Origin: Ruminococcus turbiniformis
GTDB taxonomy: Bacteria > Bacillota > Clostridia > Lachnospirales > Lachnospiraceae
Length of the DNA: 36,411 nt
Direction of reading: 5' to 3'
Assembly: GCF_020687545.1 (NCBI RefSeq)
Contig: NZ_JAJEQX010000036.1
Span: forward strand, 1-36,411
Shown here: positions 1-8,644 of the stretch, piece by piece
Layout: the number at the start of each line of letters is the position of its first letter
Position numbering within the stretch: the first letter of the stretch is position 1
The notes under the pieces: generated by a model
Database searches by the model: none
Seen by the model: only the letters and a program-made list of their open reading frames with translations
What the model was told of the DNA's origin: nothing
Made by a program: the position numbers and the translations under genes

Positions 1-54
1 TACATCCTGGCTGACCCGTCCGCAGCTTGGTACAATTGGAAAGAATCACATTCA

Positions 55-88
55 GAGCAGTTCAACTTTACTTAGAACTGCTCTTTTT
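55..88 (+). terminator. Intrinsic terminator of an upstream plus-strand gene
   Basis: GAGCAGTTC (55-63) pairs perfectly with GAACTGCTC (75-83) around an 11-nt loop and is followed by five T residues (84-88). It presumably ends a plus-strand gene lying mostly left of the window. One frame is open through 1-75 but is too short to identify. Apart from this hairpin and the one at 225-255, I see nothing convincing in 1-263. Confidence 0.75.
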
Positions 89-224
89 GTGTCTGCTCTG
101 AATCTGATACTTTCCTAATGAATTATACCAGAAATGAATTTGTATTCCAACGGAATTATCTGCGGAATGGCCGCAGCATTTCCGGGACTGTAATGACAGG
201 AGCGGGCTGGATCTTTCTTCTAAA

Positions 225-255
225 GGGAAGGAAACTGCCCGGCAGTTCCTTTCCC
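225..255 (-). terminator. Hairpin just downstream of the DUF4314 gene
   Basis: A nearly perfect 15-bp inverted repeat (225-239 with 241-255) lies 9 nt beyond the stop of the DUF4314 gene on the minus strand. The T-run after it is weak (TTTAG), so it may be a weak terminator or an RNA 3'-end protecting hairpin of the ligA operon. Confidence 0.45.
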
Positions 256-263
256 GAAATCCT

Positions 264-506
264 TTATTCTTTTGTAGCGTTATCTGGATCAATCACCCTG
301 CAGGAGTCTTTCCCATATACGACACCTAGGCAGTGATATCCGTCCCATGATATATGTATAGTTCCGATGTCATCGACGTTTATTACCGTACCTTGGGTTC
401 CCTTTGGAATTTTTGTGTAGGGATCATCCATGCGGATCAGTTCCACACGGATTCCCGGCGGAAAAGTATTCCTGAGCTTTGCAAGGTTTTCCTGGCTTAT
501 TTCCAT
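264..506 (-). CDS. DUF4314 domain protein
   Basis: This 80-residue protein has the typical DUF4314 layout: an N-terminal helix, then a small SH3-like beta barrel with PPGIRVELIRMDDPYTKIP, GTQGTVINVDD, IHISWDG and VVYGKDSC segments. The family is of unknown biochemical role and recurs on Firmicutes mobile elements; the compact barrel suggests a nucleic-acid- or protein-binding accessory factor. An AGGAG site about 9 nt before the ATG supports the start. It is the last gene of the ligA-DUF2786-DUF4314 minus-strand group, 43 nt behind the DUF2786 gene, and is probably cotranscribed with it. Family assignment is fairly sure, function unknown. Confidence 0.82.
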   Translation of the reverse strand: MEISQENLAKLRNTFPPGIRVELIRMDDPYTKIPKGTQGTVINVDDIGTIHISWDGYHCLGVVYGKDSCRVIDPDNATKE

Positions 507-549
507 TTCTTTGTCTCCTGTTCACTTTTCATGCGTCTCTGTGCTGGCA

Positions 550-1245
550 TCAGCCACAGAGAGAGGTTGGATTTTCTGTTTGTTCCAAAGAAGTCTCCGG
601 ATGGAAGTTTTTGCCGTCCTCATAGCCTTGTGCGGAAAAACTGCGGAAGTTTCCAGGATTCAGATTTGCATAAACCCCGCCATTACGCAGGGAAGCTGCC
701 GCCTTTTCTACTTCCTGGGGAACAGTAAGGACAAGCCCCCAGCCTTCTTCGTGTTGTTTGTTCTGACTCTGGAAGGATTCATAAAGACCGGCGGCAAAAC
801 CTGCACCATAGGCATTGCAGAGTTCCCGCAGCTGCGTCCCGCTATAAATCTTCTTGTACTTCTGGCGAAGCTCCTGGCAATGTGCCAGGATGTAATCATA
901 AGCGTACAGAAAGATGCGGGAACACACCTCATAATCATCTTCTAGGCCAATAAAGCCGATGGTTGCCGTTTTTGTGCGCTTTATCCGACTGTAATATGCC
1001 TTGCAGCAATAATGTGGGGCAATCACGGCAGAAAGCTCCACCGCCCATTTGTTTGTCATTTTTGTGCAGCTGGCTCTGATTGTTTTCCGGATCACTTTCT
1101 GTTCCTTTGCATCCAGTACATCTTCCGGACGCAGCTTATGCGTTGCCATGAGCTCACGGGCTTTTAAAAGAGCTGCTTTTGCTTCATGCTCATTCGGGCT
1201 TTCTGATAATGCCAGTAGTTTTGCAATTCGATCTCTGATATTCAT
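550..1245 (-). CDS. DUF2786 domain protein
   Basis: This 231-residue protein opens with the DUF2786 signature (IRDRIAKLLALSESPNEHEA then KARELMATHKL, residues about 3-37). A C-terminal alpha/beta region resembles the DUF7168-type extension, with NKWAVELSAVIA, CCKAYY and a tyrosine-rich helix YAYDYILAHCQEL. I chose the internal ATG at 1245 because an AAGGAGA site sits just upstream; a longer frame to 1275 would place the start inside a palindrome. The protein is probably cytosolic. DUF2786 proteins are frequent on phages and mobile elements but have no established activity. It follows ligA by 90 nt and is likely in the same transcript. Confidence 0.8.
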   Translation of the reverse strand: MNIRDRIAKLLALSESPNEHEAKAALLKARELMATHKLRPEDVLDAKEQKVIRKTIRASCTKMTNKWAVELSAVIAPHYCCKAYYSRIKRTKTATIGFIGLEDDYEVCSRIFLYAYDYILAHCQELRQKYKKIYSGTQLRELCNAYGAGFAAGLYESFQSQNKQHEEGWGLVLTVPQEVEKAAASLRNGGVYANLNPGNFRSFSAQGYEDGKNFHPETSLEQTENPTSLCG

Positions 1246-1268
1246 AAATAATCTCCTTCTTTCTCCAT

Positions 1269-1300
1269 GGGACACGGGACTGTCGGACAGCCCCTGTCCC
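1269..1300. repeat. 32-bp REP-like palindrome between ligA and DUF2786 genes
   Basis: Two 16-nt arms (GGGACACGGGACTGTC and GGACAGCCCCTGTCCC) form a nearly perfect palindrome. It lies between the ligA stop and the DUF2786 start. It resembles the GGGGACAG...CTGTCCCC-type palindromes that I recall scattered between genes in Lachnospiraceae genomes, but copy number cannot be judged here. It could modulate expression of the downstream genes. Confidence 0.6.
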
Positions 1301-1335
1301 CAAAATCATTATTCAGCGAAAACCGTAAGCGGTAT

Positions 1336-3443
<2,108 letters not shown>

Positions 3444-3462
3444 AACAGCGTGCAGTTTCTGC

Positions 3463-3511
3463 AAAATAAAAAAGCCAGAAGGTACTGCCATGATGGCAGA
3501 GTATCCCTCTG
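3463..3511 (-). terminator. Leader hairpin/terminator 1 upstream of ligA
   Basis: A long imperfect hairpin centred on CTGCCATCATGGCAG, with outer CAGAG/TTCTG pairing, is followed on the minus strand by GC and six T residues. It sits about 20 nt before the second leader terminator. With that one it makes a tandem-terminator leader. Confidence 0.65.
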
Positions 3512-3523
3512 ACTGATTACAAA

Positions 3524-3563
3524 CCTAAACAGCGTGTGATTATCCTTTCCGGATAGACACAAA
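3524..3563 (-). promoter_or_regulatory. Structured leader motif, copy A (ligA)
   Basis: The minus-strand transcript reads TTGTGTC, a TATCC-GGAAA-GGATA hairpin, AT, CACA, then CGCTGTTTAGG. TGTG pairs with CACA to close the hairpin. The same edges (TGTGTC and CACA-N-GCTGTTTA) recur in the SSB-operon leader with a different interior. The motif starts about 19 nt after the -10 box, as in the SSB-operon copy. Confidence 0.6.
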
Positions 3564-3580
3564 ATATATGGTACAAATTT

Positions 3581-3609
3581 AGTATAACACTAGATATAGT
3601 AGCGGTCAA
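3581..3609 (-). promoter_or_regulatory. Promoter of the ligA operon
   Basis: TTGACC (3609-3604) and TATACT (3586-3581) are separated by exactly 17 bp on the minus strand, close to the sigma-A consensus. The 17-bp spacer is very similar to the one at the SSB-operon promoter (24107-24135). It would yield a leader of roughly 240 nt. Confidence 0.8.
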
Positions 3610-3694
3610 ATAAAAAATAGCTTTACACACCTATATATAGCATAACAAATAAGCAGCACCCCTTTGTACGTCAGGTTTTGACAGAAAAATCCTC

Positions 3695-3723
3695 TTGACG
3701 AAAGAACATATGTTCGCCATAAT
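3695..3723 (+). promoter_or_regulatory. SOS-regulated promoter with LexA box for the Y-family polymerase
   Basis: TTGACG (3695-3700) and CATAAT (3718-3723) are spaced by 17 bp. The spacer carries a perfect 12-bp palindrome GAACATATGTTC (3704-3715), matching the GAAC-N4-GTTC core of Gram-positive LexA/DinR boxes. LexA binding there would block RNA polymerase directly. The polymerase ATG is only 20 nt past the -10 box, with AGGGAGG between. Confidence 0.88.
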
Positions 3724-3743
3724 AAGAGAAAAGGGAGGCGAAC

Positions 3744-5018
3744 ATGAGTTTGGAAAGAAGAAACGTTATTTTTCATATTGATGTAAATTCCGCATTTCTG
3801 AGCTGGGAAGCCACTTACCGCCTCCATCATTTGGGTGGGAAAGAGGATTTGAGGGAAAAAGTGTCTGCGGTTGGCGGTGATATGGCAATGAGGCACGGAA
3901 TTATATTGGCGAAATCCATTCCGGCCAAAAAGTTCCATATAAAAACGGGAGAAACTATTCTGGAGGCGAAACAGAAATGTCCGGAGTTGATCCTGGTTCC
4001 GCCTAACTATGGGCTATATGAAAAGTGCTCCAAGGCATTTATGGATATCCTGCGCCGGTATTCTCCAGACGTAGAGCAATACTCGATAGACGAAGCCTTT
4101 GTGGATATGACAGGTACGGAAGGACTCTGGGGCGATCCGGTGACGGCAGCATACAGGATGAAAGATCAAATCCGGGATACGCTGGGATTTACCGTCAATA
4201 TCGGGATCTCGGAGAACAAGCTGCTGGCCAAGATGGCATCAGATTTCCAGAAGCCAGACCGGGTGCATACGCTGTGGCATAATGAGATTGAAGATAAAAT
4301 GTGGCCGCTTCCGGTGAGTGATTTGTTCTTTGTAGGCAGGGCGACTGCAAAAAAGCTGTTTAACCTGGGGATCCATACCATAGGGGAACTGGCCCATGCG
4401 GAGCCGCATCTGCTGAAAGTCCATCTGAAGAAACATGGGGAAGTCATCTGGGCGTTTTCCCGCGGAATGGATGTATCTGTTGTTCAGTCCGAAGCTCCGG
4501 CGAATAAAGGGTACGGAAACTCCACCACCATTGCCTTTGATGTAACGGATGCGTCCACTGCGAAGCTGGTGTTGTTGGCGTTGGCGGAGACGGTGGGAAC
4601 CAGACTGCGGGCAGCAAAGGTGCGGGCGGAAGTGATTGCTGTGGGAATCAAATCTCATGACCTGCGTTATGCCAGCCACCAGATGACGCTGCGGAACACT
4701 ACGAACATTACCATTGAGATCCATCGCTGTGCCTGCCAGCTTTTTGACCAATTATGGGACGGGACAGCCATCCGGCATCTGGGGATCCACACCAGCCGGG
4801 TAAAGGATGGGTTCAACATGCGCCAGTTGGATATGTTTGACACGACAGATTATGAAAAGCTGGAGAAAATGGATGCTGCGGTGGACCGGATCCGTGGACG
4901 GTATGGGATTGACTCGGTGAAGCGGGCGGCATTTGTGGGAAGTCCGATTGACCACATGAGCGGGGGCATCTCAAGGGAAAAAAGGACTGTTGATTATAAG
5001 AAAGTCAGGGTAAACTAG
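3744..5018 (+). CDS. Y-family translesion DNA polymerase (DinB/UmuC-like)
   Basis: The 424-residue protein carries the Y-family catalytic motifs: FHIDVNSAFLSWEA with the first metal-binding Asp near residue 12, and YSIDEAFVDMTG with the catalytic Asp-Glu pair near residues 115-116. These are followed by the thumb/HhH region (GIGISENKLLAKMASDFQKP, FVGRATAKKLFNLGI) and a little-finger domain. A short tail QLDMF resembles a beta-clamp-binding peptide. It would copy damaged templates during the SOS response, consistent with the LexA box in its promoter. The two following genes lie 12 and 27 nt apart and look cotranscribed. Whether it behaves like Pol IV or the UmuC/UvrX subgroup common on Firmicutes plasmids and phages is not decided. 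Confidence 0.93.
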   Translation: MSLERRNVIFHIDVNSAFLSWEATYRLHHLGGKEDLREKVSAVGGDMAMRHGIILAKSIPAKKFHIKTGETILEAKQKCPELILVPPNYGLYEKCSKAFMDILRRYSPDVEQYSIDEAFVDMTGTEGLWGDPVTAAYRMKDQIRDTLGFTVNIGISENKLLAKMASDFQKPDRVHTLWHNEIEDKMWPLPVSDLFFVGRATAKKLFNLGIHTIGELAHAEPHLLKVHLKKHGEVIWAFSRGMDVSVVQSEAPANKGYGNSTTIAFDVTDASTAKLVLLALAETVGTRLRAAKVRAEVIAVGIKSHDLRYASHQMTLRNTTNITIEIHRCACQLFDQLWDGTAIRHLGIHTSRVKDGFNMRQLDMFDTTDYEKLEKMDAAVDRIRGRYGIDSVKRAAFVGSPIDHMSGGISREKRTVDYKKVRVN

Positions 5019-5030
5019 AGGTGAAGAAGT

Positions 5031-5348
5031 ATGAGTATGGGAATAGGTACAAATACACAAAATCCCGATGAGGGGGAGTTGAAAAGGGATTTAGAAAAGA
5101 TTGCCTGCGGTGTCTGGTTTACAAGCACCGGATCCGTCATGCCCAAATTGGTCAAGTACCAGGATGATGAAGGTCTGCTTCATACGATCAGTCAGATCCA
5201 TGTACTGACACAGGAAAAGAAATACTACTGCGGCATCCCCATCCAGGAATACCGGTGCAGTACAGTTCTGGGAAATCAAGAGTATCTATTCCGGCTGTAT
5301 TATTATCTTGAGGAAAATTGCTGGAAGATCAGCTGGGAAGGAATATAA
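5031..5348 (+). CDS. Unknown protein of the SOS polymerase operon
   Basis: This 105-residue protein is not recognised. It has no signal peptide or membrane segment. It is rich in aromatic residues, with a probable beta-strand core (KYYCGIPIQEYRCST, YLFRLYYYLEENCWKISWE). A GAGGTGAAG site precedes two in-frame ATGs (5031, 5037). It sits 12 nt after the translesion polymerase and 27 nt before the SRAP gene, so it is very likely SOS-induced and may assist the polymerase, but there is no direct evidence for that. Confidence 0.72.
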   Translation: MSMGIGTNTQNPDEGELKRDLEKIACGVWFTSTGSVMPKLVKYQDDEGLLHTISQIHVLTQEKKYYCGIPIQEYRCSTVLGNQEYLFRLYYYLEENCWKISWEGI

Positions 5349-5375
5349 GCCTGCAGGCGAAAGGAGAAAAAACTG

Positions 5376-5957
5376 ATGTGTGGACGTTATTATGTGGATG
5401 ATGAGACTGCCAGAGAAATTGAGAAGCTGGTGCGGGATCTGGATAGGAAACTGCAGATAGAGCGCACCGGAGATGTAGTCCCTTCGCAAAATGCTATGAT
5501 CCTAAAGGGGGAGGGAAATCATCTGGCTGCAGAACAGATGAAATGGGGCTTTCCAGGGTTCGAGAAAGGAAAGCTGCTGATCAATGCAAGGGCAGAGAGT
5601 GCCATGGAGCGCAGAACCTTCCAGGACAGTGTGCAGCACAGGCGCTGCATCATTCCGGCTAAAGGCTTTTATGAGTGGAACAAAAGCAAGGAGAAATTTT
5701 CATACGAGCGGAAGGACGCACCGGTTCTTTTCATGGCAGGGTGCTATAACTGGTATGAGGATCAGGAAAGGTTTATCATTCTGACAACGGAAGCAAACCC
5801 TTCCGTGGCGCCGGTCCATAACCGGATGCCGCTGATCCTGGAGCCGGAGGAACTGAAAGACTGGGTGCTGGATGATCAGGCAACAGAGTATTTGCTGCAT
5901 AAGACACCGGTTCTGTTAGAGGTACACGCAGAGTATGAGCAGATGAGGTTGTTTTAG
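5376..5957 (+). CDS. SRAP abasic-site protein (YedK/HMCES family)
   Basis: The 193-residue protein has all SRAP hallmarks: Cys2 immediately after the initiator Met (MCGRYYVD), the INARAES motif, GFYEW with the conserved Glu, and the PVHNRMP motif with the active-site His. Known family members form a thiazolidine DNA-protein crosslink with abasic sites in single-stranded DNA through Cys2. This protects the strand from cleavage and error-prone bypass. Its place behind the LexA-controlled polymerase fits the family name, SOS response-associated peptidase. An AAAGGAG site precedes the ATG. The chain is slightly shorter than YedK (about 222 residues). Confidence 0.93.
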   Translation: MCGRYYVDDETAREIEKLVRDLDRKLQIERTGDVVPSQNAMILKGEGNHLAAEQMKWGFPGFEKGKLLINARAESAMERRTFQDSVQHRRCIIPAKGFYEWNKSKEKFSYERKDAPVLFMAGCYNWYEDQERFIILTTEANPSVAPVHNRMPLILEPEELKDWVLDDQATEYLLHKTPVLLEVHAEYEQMRLF

Positions 5958-6034
5958 TATGTCTGGGACTAGAGATATGCTGAAAATCCAAGTGATACTT
6001 TCATACTAAGTCTACCAGCAAGTAAAATGGTATC

Positions 6035-6063
6035 TTCTCAATATCTTTAACAAACGGTATAAT
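6035..6063 (+). promoter_or_regulatory. Putative promoter of the first regulator-kinase pair
   Basis: TTCTCA (6035-6040) and TATAAT (6058-6063) with a 17-bp spacer lie just before the first regulator gene. The -10 is perfect, the -35 weak. Confidence 0.45.
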
Positions 6064-6083
6064 TGAAACGAGGAGGTGCCATC

Positions 6084-6752
6084 GTGAAGGAAAAAATATA
6101 CATCATTGAGGATGATCTTACTATACAGACACAGTTGAAAACCTTATTGTCAGGCAATGGGTATGAGGTTGACGCTGCAACTGACTTTTCAAGAATAATT
6201 GAGCAGTTGAAGGCATTTGCACCCCATCTGGTTTTGCTGGATATAAAACTTCCTGGAAACAGCGGATTTGAAGTCTGTTCACAAATCCGCAGCTTCTCCG
6301 ATATTCCCATAGTGTTTGTGACAAGCAGCAACACAGACATGGATGAATTGAACAGCATTATGCTGGGCGGGGACGCTTTTATTACAAAGCCGTATAACAC
6401 GGCAATCTTGCTGGCGAAAATTGCTTCCCTGTTGCGGCGGGCATATGCTTCTGGGCAGACCGAGGTACTTTCATGGAACGGCACAGATTTACATTTGGAA
6501 AGCGGCTTTATAGAATATAGCGGCCGGAAAGCCGATTTGACAAAAAATGAGCTAAAAATACTCTACTATCTTTTTAAGAACGCAGGAAAAATATGTCCTC
6601 GCAGTGATATTGTGGATTTCCTTTGGGATAATCAGCTCTATGTGGATGATAATGCCCTAAGTGTGAATATAACCCGTATCCGTGAAAAGCTGGCGTCCAT
6701 TGGATTGACTGACTTTATTAAAACAAAGCACAGGCAGGGGTACACATTATGA
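6084..6752 (+). CDS. OmpR-family response regulator (BceR-like), module 1
   Basis: The 222-residue protein has a receiver domain with the acidic pair IIEDD (residues 8-11), phosphoacceptor Asp53 (LLDIKLP), Thr80 and Lys102 (ITKPYN), then an OmpR-type winged-helix effector ending RQGYTL. I chose GTG at 6084 because AGGAGG lies 7 nt upstream; the frame extends to a TTG at 6063 with no ribosome site. It overlaps the kinase gene by 4 nt (ATGA). By analogy to BceRS it should control the ABC genes that follow, probably through the 11-bp-spaced direct repeat at 7788-7805. Confidence 0.9.
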   Translation: MKEKIYIIEDDLTIQTQLKTLLSGNGYEVDAATDFSRIIEQLKAFAPHLVLLDIKLPGNSGFEVCSQIRSFSDIPIVFVTSSNTDMDELNSIMLGGDAFITKPYNTAILLAKIASLLRRAYASGQTEVLSWNGTDLHLESGFIEYSGRKADLTKNELKILYYLFKNAGKICPRSDIVDFLWDNQLYVDDNALSVNITRIREKLASIGLTDFIKTKHRQGYTL

Positions 6753-7762
6753 ATGGTAAACAATATCTGAAAAATCAGCTACCTGTCATTTTAATCAATC
6801 TGCTGGGTATGCTTGCCCTTGCCCTGTTTTTAATTGCAAGTGGTAATAGTATTCAAACTGTCCTATTCATTCTGGTTGTCTGGCTGATTGTCCTTTTTTC
6901 CTGTCTGCTGTTTTTCTATTTCTCCCGAAAAAAATATCTGGATAAACTATTGGATATGACGGAGCAGTTAGAAGAACGGTATTTGCTGCCGGAAATCATG
7001 CAGGAGCCGGAAAAAGCCGATGAACAGGTATTCTACCAGATTATGAAGATGGCTGAAAAATCTATGCTGGAACGGATTGGCGAGGTACAGAGGGAACGGA
7101 AGGAATATAAAGAATATATCGAACAATGGATACATGAAGTGAAAACACCGATTACAGCTATAAAACTGATTTGTGAGAATAACCGCTGTTCTTTTACCAG
7201 AGATCTGATGGCAGAGTTGGAAAACATCAACCGCTTTACGGAACAGGCTTTGTATTACGCCCGCAGTGAACATACGGAAAATGATTATTCTGTCCGTGAA
7301 ATCAGACTTAGCAATGTGGTACATGGGGCAATCGCAGATAACAAATATCTTTTGCGCCAAAACAATGTGACAGTTACTGTAGATAATGTAGAATACAGCA
7401 TATATTCCGATGATAAGTGGTTACGGTTTATTTTGGACCAGCTTATCAGTAATGCAGTAAAATACCGTATAGACCAGCCGGTTTTACATTTTTCTGCTGT
7501 AAAAGAGAATGATAGAGTTATCCTATCTGTTGAAGATGATGGCATAGGCATACCACAAAGCGATTTATCCCGTATTTTTGAGAAAGGGTTTACAGGACAG
7601 AACGGAAGGATAATTCACAGTTCTACCGGGATTGGCCTGTATCTATGTAAACGCCTTTGCGATAAGCTGGGAATAGGAATTTCCGCAAGCTCCGAAGGGA
7701 AAGGAACCACTATTTCACTTTCCTTCCGTATCAACGATTTTGTTACTGGAGTGCAGGGCTGA
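6749..7762 (+). CDS. Intramembrane-type sensor histidine kinase (BceS-like), module 1
   Basis: The 337-residue kinase has two transmembrane helices (about 12-32 and 36-58) joined by only a few residues, so it lacks an extracellular sensor domain, as in BceS-type kinases that sense through their ABC transporter. The phosphoacceptor His129 lies in QWIHEVKTPI. N box (DQLISNAVKYR), G1 (DDGIGIP), F (FEKGFTG) and G2 (STGIGLYLCK) boxes are intact. The gene starts inside the stop of the regulator gene, indicating coupled translation. Confidence 0.92.
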   Translation: MNGKQYLKNQLPVILINLLGMLALALFLIASGNSIQTVLFILVVWLIVLFSCLLFFYFSRKKYLDKLLDMTEQLEERYLLPEIMQEPEKADEQVFYQIMKMAEKSMLERIGEVQRERKEYKEYIEQWIHEVKTPITAIKLICENNRCSFTRDLMAELENINRFTEQALYYARSEHTENDYSVREIRLSNVVHGAIADNKYLLRQNNVTVTVDNVEYSIYSDDKWLRFILDQLISNAVKYRIDQPVLHFSAVKENDRVILSVEDDGIGIPQSDLSRIFEKGFTGQNGRIIHSSTGIGLYLCKRLCDKLGIGISASSEGKGTTISLSFRINDFVTGVQG

Positions 7763-7781
7763 TATGCTCTGCACTTCTTAC
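7750..7781 (+). terminator. Hairpin over the kinase stop codon, module 1
   Basis: GTGCAG (7751-7756) pairs with CTGCAC (7769-7774), extended by inner GC/GC pairs, and spans the kinase stop. A T-rich stretch follows only after a few bases. It probably partly separates the regulator-kinase transcript from the ABC genes, as at the same place in module 2. Confidence 0.5.
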
Positions 7782-7787
7782 GTTTTT

Positions 7788-7805
7788 GTAAGAACTGCGT
7801 AAGAA
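7788..7805 (+). promoter_or_regulatory. Putative regulator operator upstream of ABC genes, module 1
   Basis: GTAAGAA occurs twice (7788-7794 and 7799-7805) with an 11-bp period, the head-to-tail spacing typical of OmpR-family sites. The equivalent place in module 2 has GTAATCTAA twice, also 11 bp apart. An AT-rich -10 candidate (TAAAAT, 7836-7841) lies 30 bp downstream. Confidence 0.6.
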
Positions 7806-7876
7806 AACTTGATACAAAAAGGCATGGATACGGATTAAAATATAGGCATGAAAGATTTAGGAAGGCAGGAGAACAC

Positions 7877-8644
7877 ATGGAACCTATTTTGAAATTAGAG
7901 CATATCCAGAAATATTATGGCAATGAAGGAAATATCACAAAAGCCATTCAGGATATTAGCTTTTCTGTAGAAACAGGAGAATTTCTGGGGATTATGGGAG
8001 CGTCAGGATCAGGGAAAACAACACTGCTCAACTGTATTTCCACCATTGATACAGTAAGCGCAGGTCATATTTATTTGGAGGGGACAGACATTACAGAACT
8101 AAAGCCGAAATCTCTTGCCCGCTTTCGCCGGGAGAATTTAGGGTTTGTGTTTCAGGACTTCAATCTGCTGGACACACTGACAATCTCCGAAAACATTGCG
8201 TTGGCATTGGCAATCAACAAGACTCCGGCGAAAGAAGTGGAGCCTTGCATTATGGATATCGCCGGGAAATTGAACATCCGTGATATTCTGAACAAATATC
8301 CGTATCAGGTATCCGGCGGCCAGAAGCAGCGTTGTGCCTGCGCCAGAGCCATTATTAACAATCCAAAGCTGCTTTTAGCCGATGAACCAACCGGTGCATT
8401 AGATAGCCATTCCTCTCAAATGCTTCTGTCCACGATCCAAAGTATCAATGAGCAGATGGGGGCAACCATTCTCATGGTAACACATGATGCTTTCACGGCC
8501 AGCTATGCAAACCGTATTCTCTTTTTACAGGACGGAGAGATTTTTACAGAATTGCATAAGGGAAGCGACAGCCGGAGTGCTTTTTTTGATAAAATCCTGA
8601 ATGTCCTTACCATGATTGGAGGGGGACAAAGCCATGTATGCTAA
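7877..8644 (+). CDS. ABC transporter ATP-binding protein (BceA-like), module 1
   Basis: The 255-residue ATPase has Walker A GASGSGKT (41-48), Q-loop (VFQDFNLLD), signature VSGGQKQR (about 145-152), Walker B LLLADE (165-170) and switch His203 (VTHDAF). It belongs to the MacB/LolD/BceA branch that powers FtsX-type permeases. In Bce systems the transporter frees lipid II-cycle intermediates from peptide antibiotics and signals to the kinase. The AGGAG site precedes the ATG. It overlaps the permease gene by 11 nt. Confidence 0.93.
   Translation: MEPILKLEHIQKYYGNEGNITKAIQDISFSVETGEFLGIMGASGSGKTTLLNCISTIDTVSAGHIYLEGTDITELKPKSLARFRRENLGFVFQDFNLLDTLTISENIALALAINKTPAKEVEPCIMDIAGKLNIRDILNKYPYQVSGGQKQRCACARAIINNPKLLLADEPTGALDSHSSQMLLSTIQSINEQMGATILMVTHDAFTASYANRILFLQDGEIFTELHKGSDSRSAFFDKILNVLTMIGGGQSHVC

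Noticed and set aside
4345..4360. GCTGTTTAAC inside the polymerase gene resembling the end of the leader motif
   Set aside because: There is no TGTGTC partner or promoter upstream, and the sequence is explained by coding; another such match near 9149 in the module 1 permease is likewise chance.
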